DNA from: Sporodiniella umbellata
Lineage: Eukaryota > Mucoromycota > Mucoromycetes > Mucorales > Rhizopodaceae
DNA: 64,000 nucleotides
NCBI GenBank assembly: GCA_025677835.1
Contig: JAIXMR010000080.1
Location: forward strand, 60,780-124,779
Direction of reading: 5' to 3'
Shown one piece after another: positions 1-12,286 of the stretch; position 1 is the stretch's first letter; the number at the start of each line of letters is the position of its first letter. A program made the position numbers and the translations under genes. The notes under the pieces were generated by a model. It did no database searches. It saw only the letters and a list, made by a program, of their open reading frames with translations, and had not been told where the DNA came from.

Positions 1-629
1 GCAACAGCCGAAGACGTTCAATATGGTACGTTTCTAAGTATACATGTGTATAGAGGGAAAGTTTACTAATTTCAGACAAAAATAGAGGTGGTTGATGATA
101 GAGAAATAGAAATGGAACATGAGTCAGATACGGCAATACAAGAAATTGATATTGATGATAGCGCGGATGAAAGCGAGAGTGACGAGGACTTGGCTGCTGC
201 TATTGATCGCGATTTAGAAGAAATGGAAGACGAAGACGACGATGATGATGACGACGAAGAAGAAGATGGAGACGAATCGGAGGAAGAAGATGAAGAAGAT
301 CCTAGTCAGACAGGAGAAATCGGTAAGGCAGTTTATTTTCCTATAATGATCTCTAAACTTTTTTAAAAGAACAAAAACGACAAGAGATAGCTGAAATCAA
401 ACAAGCCATTCAACGAAAAACTAGAGATTTATTAACAGCCCCCAACGCAATGCTAAAGGTAATATAAAAAAACATATCGCTTTGGTTTTCTGAATAGTAA
501 TTGATACTTTTAATATAGAATCGATTTGAAACCGATATAAACAACTTGAAAAAATCACTAACTCTAAAAGAAGCCCATTTGGCTGAGATGAACGAAAAAG
601 AAAAACAAAACGAAAACTCGCTGCAGTAA
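1..629 (+). CDS. TAF7: TAF7-like TFIID subunit, C-terminal part (5' truncated)
   Basis: Seen: four exon pieces (2..25, 76..322, 370..458, 519..629) join in one frame across three introns with GT donors and AG acceptors; the 5' part lies outside the window. The visible product starts in QQPKTF, runs through a long Asp/Glu-rich stretch (about 60 acidic residues) and ends in a charged helix containing RFETDINNLKK and KEAHLAEM before a stop. Known: TAF7 (TAFII55) subunits of TFIID end in an acidic stretch followed by a coiled-coil helix with an RF(E/Q)..I..L pattern. Inference: this is the tail of TAF7, acting in Pol II pre-initiation complexes. The diagnostic N-terminal domain is not in the window, so the name rests on the C-terminal helix only. 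Confidence 0.6.
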
Positions 630-990
630 TATCTATTTTTTTTTTTTAAAAAAAAAGATTGATAAAATACACCAGCTTTCTTTTGTCGAAATAATTTTTT
701 AACTGTAGTACGTTCATTCAACGTATAAGAACAGCATCGTTACACAAATGACTCGTATTTATAAAAGTCACAATTCTCGAGAATAATTTCTTTCTTTGTA
801 TGTGGGTTGCTGCGCATCACTGCCCATCACTATTTGCTTTAACACTTTAAAAAGAAAAATGGTCTTTGTATCTTTCTGTTGGATTGCAGATTCTTCTCCT
901 GTACCTCCCTTTTTATATCTCTGGCCGTAACTCCCGCCAATCACGTAATCACTTTCGAAATCTCATTTATCGGACATTAAATGTAAAAAG

Positions 991-999
991 TATAAAAAG
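991..999 (+). promoter_or_regulatory. TATA box of the U4 snRNA gene
   Basis: TATAAAAAG lies about 40 to 32 bases before the inferred U4 start at 1031, the right distance for a Pol II snRNA promoter. The upstream stretch 630-990 holds no convincing gene; a weak open frame across 866-1141 overlaps the U4 RNA and is not credible. Confidence 0.6.
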
Positions 1000-1030
1000 A
1001 GCTCAAAAACTTGAAATCTCTTTTTTCCTC

Positions 1031-1171
1031 ATTCTTGTGCTAGGGCAAAACCATGAAAGTGAGGTTTCTACTGATTCTGGTTTATTGCTGGTTGAAAACT
1101 ACTACCAATACCCGTCTGCGGTGCTCTTCGGGGCGCAGTAGCAATTTTTTGAAAGCTCAAAAGAGCTTTGT
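1031..1171 (+). ncRNA. U4: U4 spliceosomal snRNA
   Basis: U4 pairs with U6 in the tri-snRNP and is released during spliceosome activation. Seen in order: a 5' segment (1031-1046) complementary, with G-U wobbles, to the conserved U6 stem II strand; a 5' stem-loop (about 1050-1083) closed by AACC/GGTT and carrying the ATGA and CTGA halves of a kink-turn, the 15.5K/Snu13 site; TTGCTGGTTGAAAAC (stem I strand, about 1084-1098); then ACCAATACCCG; a central hairpin; an Sm site (CAATTTTTTG, 1142-1151); and a 3' hairpin AAGCTC/GAGCTT with an AAAA loop. The order and spacing match metazoan and yeast U4. The 5' end is placed by alignment and the 3' end at the terminal hairpin, so each may be off by a few bases. 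The gene converges on the RdRP gene. Confidence 0.92.
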
Positions 1172-1372
1172 AATCTTAAACAAAATCAAATGAAAAATTT
1201 TTCTTTTTTTTGCTCAGAGGTCGTGATCATTGACCGCTGGCTTTTATTGACCAATCACATTTTTACACCGCATATGCCTTGGTCTTTCGGGACTGCATTT
1301 AGTTGATGCTTTAGTCTTTAAGGGATGAATGTATGCTTTTATTTAAAGGATATGAATAATAATGGATATGTT

Positions 1373-4300
1373 TTATGAAAGTGATAAAGCTGACTCTTTA
1401 ATTTTCTTGAGCCATTTCTTGTCTATGTTCAATGACTGGTACATCGCAGGCGAGATGGTTTCGGCTAAGCCATTTTCCTTAGTCAGGCAAGCTATTGCGT
1501 CAGACTTGATGCGTCTTAGAGCGTTGAATGCCACAACATAAGGAAATTTTGTATACTTCCTTGATGCAACACAGGCCTTGTAAGCACAGCTTGCCTTAAG
1601 AGTTTGCAATAGTTGGCCGTTATTTGTCTGGAGATCGTATTCAATCAACTTGGAACGATATAGGCTTCGTAGGGGTTCTTCCATAAAGTCTTTCGCTGTG
1701 TACTCTTCCAGTTCAAAAAAAGAAGTAAACGAAGCATATAGCTCAAGTACCTCCCCCTCTACATACTTTTGAGGATTATAGACGTTGTCCAACAAATGCT
1801 GTCGTTGTGAATAATATTGTGTGCTTTGTTTGAAAAAGCTTTTAAGAGAAGCTTCTATCGTTTTCTCAATTAAATCCAAATCATGTTCTAAATCTTTATC
1901 ATTGCGTTGAGTAGCGTACTGGTAGGTTTTAAACCAAGGCGAAATCAAATCTGGGTCTTTAACGTGTACATCTTCTTCAGAGAAAAGGCTTTTAGAGTAC
2001 TTTGTAAAGCGTTTGGTTTCTTTTATCAACGTCTTGTAAAGACAATCCATTGTTGTAACGCATGGCGACTTCTCCAATAAAATATATACATCATTAACCT
2101 CTTTGTAAGCACGCCTATGGCTTTCTCGCTGCTTGTTTTTTTTATCCATAAACCATATAGGATGGGGTATATGGCTGTATTTTTCACGATCAAGTACCAC
2201 AATCTCTTGTTTGAGGCGTAAGCCTTGTTTGGCTGCATCTACCAGCCGAGCACACATCTGAGCCAAGTAGGAGACATTTGGATCGTCAACTGAGGTCCTC
2301 TCGGCTTGGACAGTTCTCCAGTTTTCGTACATGCCTAGTGAGCCATCTGGCATTTGCACACTGATGAAACTTTCTTGCAAAGCTTTTTCCGTATTAGCAG
2401 ATACACCAACTAATTGGCCTACAGTGGCTGTATCTTGCTCAAAAGCGTTTTTTACTTGATCCAACTCTGCAATGACTGGGCAGGGCTCAAACGGCTGTAC
2501 TATACTCTGGTCCCAGCAGCAAAAAATCTATTGTCGACATAATATAAGTTTTTTTTCCACAAACAAGAGTCTTACAAGATCACCGTCATAGTCACCACCA
2601 CTAAGTTTGCTCGCCAAAGAAAAATCCCCTTTTACTGGGAATACAATAACGTCTGTATACATTCTCAGTGCAGGGCAATCAATAGCCTTTACTTTTTGAA
2701 TGTCGCTTTTAAGTCCACAGGGATTACGAGTAACAATAACATCGCCAGTGATCAAGCCGGCACTCACACCAGTGATTTCGTCCACACGGCGCGAAGACAG
2801 CTGCAAGAACACTTCGCCGGGTTCTAGAGTATTTGTAGGGTCAGGTATACATGTTATTGTACAGGATTGTGCCACTTCAATTTTGTACTTTGTGGTGATT
2901 GACTTCATAACTTGGCGAAAAATGGCAGTAACACGAGCAGCTATAAACGCATTAGACAAGTCGAATCCGCTGTCAAGTAAACGAATCACAGACTCAAAGA
3001 TACTTCCAGGAAATCCTGAATATTTGTTGACCTGGTCGAATGTTCTAGCAGAATTCAGGGTGTTTGCGTATTCTTGGGGTTCATCTTCATGATCCCCGTC
3101 ATGTCCTTCATTATCTGCGCTAGTCATATCAAACTCCATATCATTTTCTGCAGTCAGGTTCTTCCAAATACCCTTCTCTCCATGCTCTTCATTTTCCCAG
3201 CGCCGGCCCATGACATTGCCGGTTTTAGCTACCCAGTTACGTAGTACCTTAACACTTCGATTTTTGGTCAGCACTGTTGCCATACGACGGATATAGTCAA
3301 TCAAAAGTGCATCAAAAACTTGAGTTGGGACACCTCCTGAAGCTAACACTTGAATAAATTGTGTGTTGAGATTGGAAGGATATATACATAAACTGTTCTT
3401 GACGAGATCAAAAGTATAATGATGCGGGTCGATCCCCATATTGGCTTGGGGTAGTCCTGTCTTGAACTTAAGTTGGCTGGCTCTAATTTGAATGCGTTTC
3501 CCAGAGTTAAAGTCGAGATCAGGAGAGATGATCCAAATACCCTTGGCACCACCAATACGACCTTGAACAGCACATGGTAGCTGATCTGTCGTTTGGCAAC
3601 CCATGATATCTTTCATAGCTGCACAAGAGATGATACCACAGCCGTCGGTCATACAACCAGAAACCTCACGAGCACCAGCTGAATAAATATCGTCAATGTA
3701 TTCTATTTCAGAAGGTTTGAACTGAACAGTTGGAATACTGCTACTGTACCCAAGTGTCATACGGCTGGAATACTTGCTCATCGACATGTCCCAGTTTTCA
3801 AGGATTGGTAAATGCCAGTCGATTACTTGCTGTATTGAGATAGGCTCTAAGTCCACTCCTTCCGTGGCAAAAAACACAAGCGTGGTGTCCTTGATGAACA
3901 AAAATCGAAAGGTACGCTGCATCAATATAATTGGTTTCAGAAAATAATCTTTAAAGTGTCGGGTCATAGAAGGGTTGCTAGAGGTACTGACAGTGAGTTC
4001 AAAGAAGCGATCTTGCCCATATTTGCGAAAAAGGCGATTAGAAGCCGCAATTTTAGGTGCTCGAATTGAGATTCGGGGTGTTATAGAACTTGTTTTATAG
4101 TAGACTATGGCGCCATATCGTACCATACGATTTTTGAGTAGCTTGTGTCGGATATTGTTTTGAATTGGGCGATCGTCTTTGTTTATATTGACATATTTTG
4201 GTGATATAGGAGAAGAGGAAACTAGATCGTTGCTACCCTGAGTAGTAACAGATGGCTTTTCGGATTGAATATAAGACCAGACGCTGTCAGGACACTTACT

Positions 4301-5089
4301 CATGCGAGAGTAACCCATGCCTGTCAGACTCTGGCCCAATCTCTTCTCCATGTTCCAGCGCATCATAACTTCAAATAGCTTTTTCGGGTCTGAGGTAGCT
4401 GTATTTAGGAAGGTGTGGAAGGCATCAAAAGGCACCTCGTTCCATGGCACTTTGCACTGTTGCATAAAACGTCCAATCTCATAGAGAATGATCCAACTAA
4501 TTCCACTAAACAACCTCGTATTTTTTGCAGGGCTACACAATACGTTGAAATCGTCCGATTGCACTCCATCACTAGAGAAAAACATACTAGGTGAAGAAGG
4601 CGGAGTGTCTGGTTTTGTGCTGATGGCGGTAGTTGGCTTTGATTTTTTGTTTACTTTCTTTTCTTCCATTTCTTGAGCGGGCCTTTTCCCGCTCTCTGTT
4701 TTCTCATTGATTTGAACAAATGCATTGTCGTCAATGTCCTCAAATAAATCCTCAACAGTGCTATTTGCAGCTCTATCTGCAACTCAAAGACTGGTGTTAA
4801 AACACATCGTTCGGACTTGGGCACTCTTACTTGTTTGCGATAGCTCTTGATTTATTTGAGCAATAAAGTCACCGATTGTTTTTTTTCGTTGGCGAGGTGG
4901 AGACCAACGAAAAAAGCCTTTTACAGTTTCGTCTAGAACAGATGAGCCTGCGGCAGCTAACAATTCCTTCATTTTCTTAATTTCAGCAAACGCGACATTT
5001 GGTTTTGAAAGCTCAGACACACGCTCTTTTAGTCCCAAATGATAATATACATGTTTGGCACCTCGCAAAATATTTGGATCCAATGACAT
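1373..5089 (-). CDS. RNA-dependent RNA polymerase (RNA silencing, QDE-1/RDR family)
   Basis: Makes double-stranded RNA from single-stranded templates to feed Dicer and amplify small RNAs. Three exons, 5089-4831, 4776-2576 and 2527-1373, join in frame to about 1204 aa, within the range of fungal RdRPs. Seen: MTDGCG near residue 461 and the catalytic DYDGD near residue 815, whose exon ends at DYDGDL and continues across a 48-nt intron into IFCCWDQ, the usual layout after the catalytic loop. The N-terminal 120 residues are charged and poorly conserved. The start at 5089 (MSLDPN) was chosen because the upstream frame is only a Phe-rich translation of a poly-purine tract. Known: Mucor RdRPs act in quelling-type silencing, a non-canonical RNA-decay route and drug-resistance epimutation. 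Which paralogue this is cannot be told from sequence alone. Confidence 0.93.
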
Positions 5090-6992
5090 TGGAAGAGAAT
5101 GATTATAAAGCCGAAAGAAAAAAAAAAAGAAAAAACGAAAATGTTTAATAATATATTCAACTTGGGGCGGGGTGTTAATCAACCAGCGAGGCGATCAACA
5201 AGTAGTAGACAACGCATATACGTCCTGAGAACTACTTTCTCTATTTTTTTTTTTTGCATGTTTTGATATATATGTACTCATTCAGTAAATGGCTGGCCTA
5301 AAAAAGTTCTCGAGCGCTTTGTTTTCTACATAAACACATCTGTTTTAATAATTCTTTGATACAGTCTTTTATATTTGACTTTTGTTTATTTAAAAAAACA
5401 GGCGATTGTTGCAAGTGTATAGCAATCCGAGGCCGCTCTACACGGCCTTTGCAAAATGCGTAGTAATAAAGAGTTTTAAAGAAGCGACCCTACTTCAAGT
5501 CACTAAATATGCCATTGTCGTGTAAGACAGTTCATATTAAGCGACAAAATTTCAGAATGACAAGGCTCTACAGAGAGTAAGGAATGATTGTGCGATGATC
5601 AATTGGAAAAAGAGTCAGCAAAACCAATCACTCAGGTCTGTAAACATGTGCTAGCTACAAGATGATACACTTTGCAATAACAGTTGGGAAAAAACAAGTA
5701 GTGGATTATACAATTAAAGAGGAAATTTTCCAGACATCTACAGGTCAAAAACAAATAAAAAGCTACTTTACAACTACTTTAAAATACACTAAGCCGTGCT
5801 GGTTGTTGTTTCGAGAATAAAAATAATAACTGTCAATACGTGAGTTTTGGGCTTTGATTTATGGAAGTACTCAAAATACAGAAAACAGGGTCACCCTCTC
5901 AATACACTAAGTGTACACCATGCAATTAAAGATCAATTTAAGCAGTTTTGCGTTATCGATAAGCCCTGACGGACTTGTCTGTTTATATCAAAGCTAGATA
6001 ATGTGTGTGCATATCAATGGCTAGTAAATATGTACATTTAGATAGAAAATAACTCAAATATTAGTCAAAGACATCCCTTACAAGTTTGTCTTATCCCGTA
6101 GGATTGATAAGCCAAAACCAAATCAAATCAATGTATCTTGTTTCTAAGAACAAAACAGGAACAATCACAATTTGAAATGTTCGTCCCCTCACGAAAAAAA
6201 ATATAAAATGCAGAAGCTTAAGACAAAAAGCGTAGATTGATCCGGAATGTGAAGTACTAGCCAAAAACTAATATGCATCTATCTCAACAAATAGATCGAA
6301 ATATACTGATCGCCCCGTTGTGTAAAAAAAAAAAAAAAGTAGAATCAGGTAGACGGTTTTAGCAAGTGTTGCTAGTAGAAAAAGAATGTAATTATACGAC
6401 CTATGGAATGTCTCCTAGACACATAAATAATCATGTGAAATTACAAAAATAATGAGTTATCTTGAAGCTTGTCTCTAGATTACCATTCATCGCTACGAAA
6501 CCGCTTTGTTATACCTGCTGAGGTCTTTTTTTTTTTTATTTTTTATTGTGCATAATTTTTGAACGGCAGTAAGCACAGACACAAAGCTCGATAAGGAGTG
6601 GTTTTTTTTGCTGGATGCTGTCCATAAAGGGTTTCCGCGCGGTTTCAGGTCAAAATGTCTGTTGAATGAGACATAGGTTTAGATTTTATAGCGAGTCATT
6701 GATTTCAAGTAAAGATGCATGTTAAAAGCTTTGCCAAGCCCCATAAGCCCAATAAAACCTACCAGTGGTTTTCGAGGCATTTTTGTTTATATATTCAGCA
6801 AGTTTGCATAGTTTGTGTTGCGTTTTTCTCAAGGCTGCCATTAAAGCATATCATTTCCCAAAAAAGTATTGGTTTTAACCCTCACTTTTAAGCCAATCAA
6901 TGGCTACTCGTTTCTAATTTTTTTTTTTTTTTTTGCTATTTTTGTACAACCTTTCGCTCTTTCTTTTTATTGTATATACAAGTATTGGAGAC
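5090..6992. other. Intergenic, 1.9 kb, no gene seen
   Basis: AT-rich DNA between the divergent RdRP and PPP4R1 genes, with several poly(A)/poly(T) runs (for example near 6325, 6524 and 6918). No open frame with splice support, no tRNA-like internal promoter boxes and no obvious repeat family were found. It should contain both promoters. Confidence 0.6.
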
Positions 6993-9823
6993 ATGGCTGG
7001 TAAAAACAAAAACAAAACAATAAGAGTTTCATCAAGAACATACGGCTCAATTTTTTAAAAAAGATCTCGGTTTTGATTTTCCTGATGATGGTTTCGAACA
7101 AGAAACAAGTATTGAAGATGTTATTGTCGAAAGCATCCCCCCACTTAAAGACGAAACACATGAAGGTTTCATTTCTTTTGTTGAAAAAAGGAAAATGCAC
7201 ACAGACAATACTTATAAATTTCTTATGTTTATTTAGTTGCCCAAACCGAAGACAAGCCGATTTTAGAGACCATGCCAGAGGACGAAACTGAGGACCATTT
7301 ACTAGCGGGTGAAAAGTGGACACCAATGGAGCGTGTTTATGCTTTTAAAGAAAATGATGTCATCATTCACAGGTAAAATGCCAAAGTATCTGTTATGTTT
7401 ATAAACCGACTTTTTTTCTGTATAAATTTCTGCATGGAAACAGACTTCTTTTAGCTAAAGAACTGCCCATTGCTTTGGAAGAAATGAGCATAGCTGAAGC
7501 TGTGAAGCACGTTTTGCCTATTATGGACAAATTGGCGTATGATATGGATGATGCAGTACGAGAGACATTTTCGAGCGAACTGGATCAAATGTTACTTTAT
7601 TTCTACAAGGTAGATTGTATAAATAACCCGCTGTTGTTAACTCTATCCAGAATGCACCTGAGCTATTTATACGCAAAGAGGGCGTACAGGAAAAGACATT
7701 TGTTCCATTGATGATCAGTATATTGCTGGACCAACATTCGAGTGTAGCATCTTTAGGTCAGCAGGCTATTATTGCTGTTGTGGGGGTGTTACGTGAAGAC
7801 GAACAGTTGATTCAAGTGATAGATTCAGAAGTATACAAAGGTTTAGTTGAAGGCCTGATGTCTATTGTCGATGGTAAAACGAAACGAACAGATATAAATG
7901 AGACAGAAGGACGTAGATCGTCTATATCGTCAGAAGGACTGGAAGCACAAACAGAAGACGATATTCATCAAGGAGAAATGAATCTAGCAAAAATTACGTG
8001 TATTTCAGTAAGCTGTTCTATATAGAATCGAGTGAAGAATAACAGTTTGCAAGTTAGTTGCATCTATAGCAAATATCCTAGGAAAGGAGAGATGCATTGA
8101 CACATTTTTACCAATTATCGAGCAGCTTTCAACAGACAGCATGTTTTATGTAAGAAAAGAGGCAGCAGCCGCTATTGGTAGTCTAGCGCTTGTGCTAGAC
8201 GCTGATGTTGTGGAAGAACGCTTGGTAAATATTCTACTTTTACAGCGCCTTTAATAGTAGGCTTACTTTTGGTTTAGCTTCCATTGTACCAGCTATTTTC
8301 AGAAGACCAAATCTGGCATGTACGAAGATCATGCATACTTGCACTCCCACCTTTATGCAGCGTGCTTTCTGAAGCGAAAAAAACACAACTGACCATTACA
8401 TCTGTCGAAACTTTTCGAATTGACGTCTCACGTAGCGTACGTAACACTCTAGCAGACATTGTAGGCGAACTTATCGCTCGATTTTTACCTGTTGACTGGG
8501 AGCAAACACATCAGCCTGGTCAGATCCCAGGACCTCTTCTTTCCTATTTTCTTTCTTTGGGAGCACACACCAACAACAGTAATACAGGAATGCTTAAGCT
8601 TGAAGTGGATCGACCTTTTATTTGCGCTTACAATTTTCCTGCAGTCGTTTTGACAGCTGGTGCCGAGCTTTGGGATTCACATCTACGGGAAACATATCTC
8701 AATTTAACAAAAGACTACCAAATCAAGGTACGATGTACCTTTGCTCATTCATTACACGACATAGCCCGCATCATTGGGCCTGAGCGTACTGAACGCGATC
8801 TTGTTCAAATTTTTGCTTTATACCTGATGGACCTAGACGATGTCAAACAGGGCGTGTTGGAACATTTAGCAGACTTCTTGGGCACATTGGCTGTAAGCTC
8901 ACGAAATGAATACATTCCTATTCTAGCTGAAGTTTGGGATGGTGTCGCTACCAACTGGCATTTACGTAATATTTTGGCAGGCCAGTTGCGCGAAATCTCT
9001 CTTTTATTCGATGCATCGCGCGTGGTTGAACACGTATTGCCGCTAGTTGTACGTGCCTGTCATGACGAATTTGCAGCTGTACGACAGACAGGTGTTCAGG
9101 TGTTCCCAGTGGTACTAGATGTGGTGAAACATGCAGTCGAAGAAGACGGTGACTCGCTGTCCCAAGCTGACGGATATGGCGACGATGTAGTAGAAAACAA
9201 AAAGAATTTTGCATTGGCTTTATTAAGTCACGTTATGGAGCGCCTAGATGAATTTGCTCGCTCCGATCATTATCGAGGACGTCTTGTGTAAATGTTTTAA
9301 TGTTATTTTTGAGATAACTTACTGACCCAAAATGTCATTAGATTTGCTCACATTTGCCAAGCGCTCATTGAAGCAGGAATAGGTGCTTCTGATTTTGCAT
9401 CATTCTTTTTACCCAGGCTTGCACCACTGGCTCATGACCCAGTAGTCAATGTGCGTATTGCAGCCTCTCGTACGATTGGTACGATTTATACCAATGGTAA
9501 GACACACAAATAAACACAGAAAATTACTAAAATACTTAGAACCCTTTTGCCGAGAACTAAGTGAAATTGCGGCACCTTCAAGGACAGCACATGAAGAGTC
9601 AGGGCATGCTTTAGACCAGATGACCTATCGATTCGCGTTGGATAAAGACGGCGACGTTCGATCGTTTGTTATGAGCTTTGTGAGTAGTGAGATATTAGAA
9701 AAACAAAGAGAAAAAGATAGCCAAGCAGCTGCAGAAAGAACTAAAGAAGAGACGATGGAAACAACGCCTAATGCTAAAGACGGTGAAGATGATATTATGT
9801 CTGATGTAGAAGAACGCAAATAA
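6993..9823 (+). CDS. PPP4R1: Protein phosphatase 4 regulatory subunit 1-like HEAT-repeat protein
   Basis: Scaffold subunit expected to bind the PP4 catalytic subunit and direct its substrates. Nine exons (6993..6999, 7064..7165, 7237..7372, 7444..7609, 7651..8007, 8054..8224, 8278..9287, 9342..9496, 9540..9823) give 795 aa with all phases consistent. The first exon is only 7 nt (ATGGCTG); splicing gives MADLGFDF, close to the MADL start of animal PPP4R1. HEAT repeats run from about residue 60 to 720; recognisable pieces are FYVRKEAAAAIG, IWHVRRSC, VRNTLADIVGEL and DPVVNVRIAASRTI, which match PPP4R1 repeats better than the PP2A A subunit. The C-terminus is charged and probably disordered. It ends 128 bp from the convergent NDUFA4-like gene. 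Confident family call; the PP4 partnership is inferred from homology. Confidence 0.88.
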
Positions 9824-9951
9824 CTCTTAATATATATATCTCATTAATAATCTACTGTGTATTTTTTCTCCTCCCCTCCATCTCTTTTTTATATATAAAT
9901 TCTGATTTATTCTATAACTACTTGGTTTTTATATTGAACCAAAAAGAGCAT

Positions 9952-10315
9952 TTAGAAACGATCACGAGAGTAACTATAAACAATAAAGTTAGATTTGAAA
10001 ACAAAACAAAACAAAAACTTTAAACTTACGTCTTGTCAAACTTTTGGTTGACAGTCATGAGTTTGACTTGGGTGTCTTGATCAATGTTTTGCCAAGGGTA
10101 AGGGTTGTTGGTACGGTCCCAGACAACTTCAGGACCGCTGTAAAACCGTTAACACGTTGTTGCTTTTCTTCCAAACTAAATATTTACCGAGCAAGACGAG
10201 TAAGGTACCAACCAGCCAAACCACAGGCACCGCCTACAACAGCGTAAATGGGGATGATTTCGTGTTTGTACCAGATGGACCAGAGTGTCTTTTTGGCGGC
10301 GTTGGCTGCAGTCAT
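9952..10315 (-). CDS. NDUFA4: NDUFA4/MLRQ-type small mitochondrial inner-membrane protein
   Basis: Three exons (10315-10188, 10137-10030, 9973-9952) encode 85 aa. Seen: a short N-terminus (MTAANAAKK), one hydrophobic segment at about residues 18-38 (IIPIYAVVGGACGLAGWYL), then R-GPEVVWDR and NPYPWQ, the pattern of the NADH-ubiquinone reductase complex I MLRQ subunit / B12D family. Known: NDUFA4 was first assigned to complex I and is now regarded as a cytochrome c oxidase-associated subunit. The last exon is 22 nt and supplies only the final few residues (YSRDRF). The start is 171 bp from the divergent NOT3 gene. Confidence 0.85.
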
Positions 10316-10486
10316 TTTTTATGTAGGGGAAAGAGAGAGAGGGTACCCCCTAACCCCTTCTCTTTGAATTGTAAAAATTTTTCAATAACAGCTATAATTC
10401 GATTGGTACGCCTTACGCTCATATCGGTATATCAAATTGTTTTTACGTCATTCTCAAAAAAAGCATTTTTCTTTCCTATTTACAGC
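10316..10486. promoter_or_regulatory. Shared bidirectional promoter, NDUFA4-like / NOT3
   Basis: The 171 bp between two divergent start codons must hold both promoters. It is purine-rich next to the NDUFA4-like start and T-rich next to NOT3; no TATA box is clear for either gene. Confidence 0.45.
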
Positions 10487-12254
10487 ATGTCTATGAAAAA
10501 ATTACAAGGTAACAAAGTTGGTTTATAGGACGCGCTAACGTTAAAGTTGAGATCGACAGAGTGTTGAAAAAAGTGAGTGAGGGTGTGGAGACTTTCGATA
10601 ACATCCATACCAAATTTCAATTGACGAATCATCAAAGTCAAAAAGAAAAATATGAACAAGACTTGAAAAAAGAAATCAAAAAACTCCAACGACTAAGAGA
10701 CCAGATTAAAACCTGGCAGACAATGAACGAAATCAAAGACAAAACAAGTCTAGTTGACAACCGAAAATTAATTGAAAGCGAAATGGAGCGTTTTAAGACC
10801 GTGGAAAGGGAGATGAAAACAAAGGCGTTTTCCAAAGAGGGGCTGCTTCAACGCGAAAAAATGGACCCAAAAGAAAAAGAAAAAGCGGATACGGTTGACT
10901 GGATTTCAAATACAGTTGATGAATTATCAAGGCAGATTGAGATGGCTGAAGCCCAAGTTGAAACAATGCAAGGAACTAAACGAGGAAAGAAGGACCAGTC
11001 TAAAGCAGAGATGATTGAATCACTGGAGCACTTTATGGAGAGGAATCGTTGGCACATTAACCGCCTTGAGCTGATTTTGCGTCTGCTAGAAAATGACCAA
11101 CTAGCTGCTGAAAAAGTAACGATAAATTTTACGACAATGTTTAACAGCTGTTTTTTTTTTTTTTTTTTAGATTGTAGACATAAAGGAAGACGTACAGTAT
11201 TATCTAGAGTGTAATCAGGTAATAAATTAAATGATAACAAACAGGAACACGAACTCAATACATTATTTGTACAGGAACCTGACTTTGAAGAAGACGAGTT
11301 TATATACGATGACCTGAATTTAGAAGAAGAAGAAGAGTTGTATAATATTGGTACAGAAGACCATACCGCAAGCGCAACAGAGCAGGAAAATAAGCCTTCT
11401 GTTGAAGGTAATTTGTAAGCATACTTCAGAATTTTTTCTTAACAGAAGATTGTTGTATTTTCCTAGAAGTTGAGCCAGTTACAAAAGTATCAGAGGTTGA
11501 GCCACCCAAGCCAAAAAAGCAAGAGGTAGAGCCTCCTACACCCAGTGTAGAGACTCCTGCCAAAGCTGTCAAAAAAGATTCCCCAGTACAGGTTGCCTCT
11601 GCCTGGACTGAGCCTATCAAGATTTCTGAAGCAAAGCCTGCACAAGCACTTGCGCCTGGCGCGCAACAGACCAAAAATGTAAAGAATAAAAAAAACAAAA
11701 CAAAACAAAACAAAAGACAATACGCTCACGCTAATAATATCTAGCACTGTACAAATCCCACACTACCTTCTTCCCTGGCTGATTTAGGTCCCTCCTTTGA
11801 AGCTATAAAAAAGAAAGTAACCAATCCGCATTATGCGAATCATTTGCTGGAATCAAGTTTACAATATGTACCCGATTTGATAGACTCTGAAAGACCTAAG
11901 CAGTACCAGCCTCAAAATCCACATCGAACACCATCCTATTATCCACAACAGCCTTTAGCGATTTTTGAAAATCCCAACTTATACGATAAATTTGATACAG
12001 ATGCTCTTTTTTTCATATTTTACTACCAACAAGGTACTTATCAGCAGTACTTAGCAGCCCGAGAACTCAAAAGACAATCCTGGAGATTCCATAAGAAATA
12101 TCTTACATGGTTTCAACGCCACGAAGAGCCCAGGACAATTACAAACGACTATGAACAAGGAACCTATATCTATTTCGATTATGAGAATGCTTGGTGCCAA
12201 CGTAAAAAGACCGAATTTAGATTCGAATATTGTTATTTAGAAGATGCCCAATAA
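10487..12254 (+). CDS. NOT3: CCR4-NOT complex subunit NOT3/NOT5
   Basis: Subunit of the CCR4-NOT deadenylase complex, which controls mRNA decay and translation. Six exons (10487..10508, 10547..11115, 11171..11218, 11275..11407, 11467..11678, 11745..12254) give 497 aa. Seen: the N-terminal Not3 coiled-coil domain (residues 1-235), with KLQ.EIDRVLKKVSEGVE, KKEIKKLQRLRDQIKTW and NEIKDK; an acidic and Pro/Glu-rich linker; and a C-terminal NOT-box domain from about residue 355 (HYANHLLESSLQ...FYYQQGTYQQYLAAREL...YLEDAQ). The first exon encodes seven residues and the first intron is 38 nt with a CTAAC branch site, which restores the conserved MSMKKLQ-VEIDR junction. The linker is shorter than in animal CNOT3. 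The gene ends 32 bp from the convergent methylase gene. Confidence 0.95.
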
Positions 12255-12286
12255 TGACAATAAAAAAAGCGCTTCTATTAATTTAT

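Noticed and set aside
866..1141. 91-codon open frame upstream of and into the U4 gene
   Set aside because: It overlaps the conserved U4 structure, has no family likeness, and the RNA explains the conservation pattern better.
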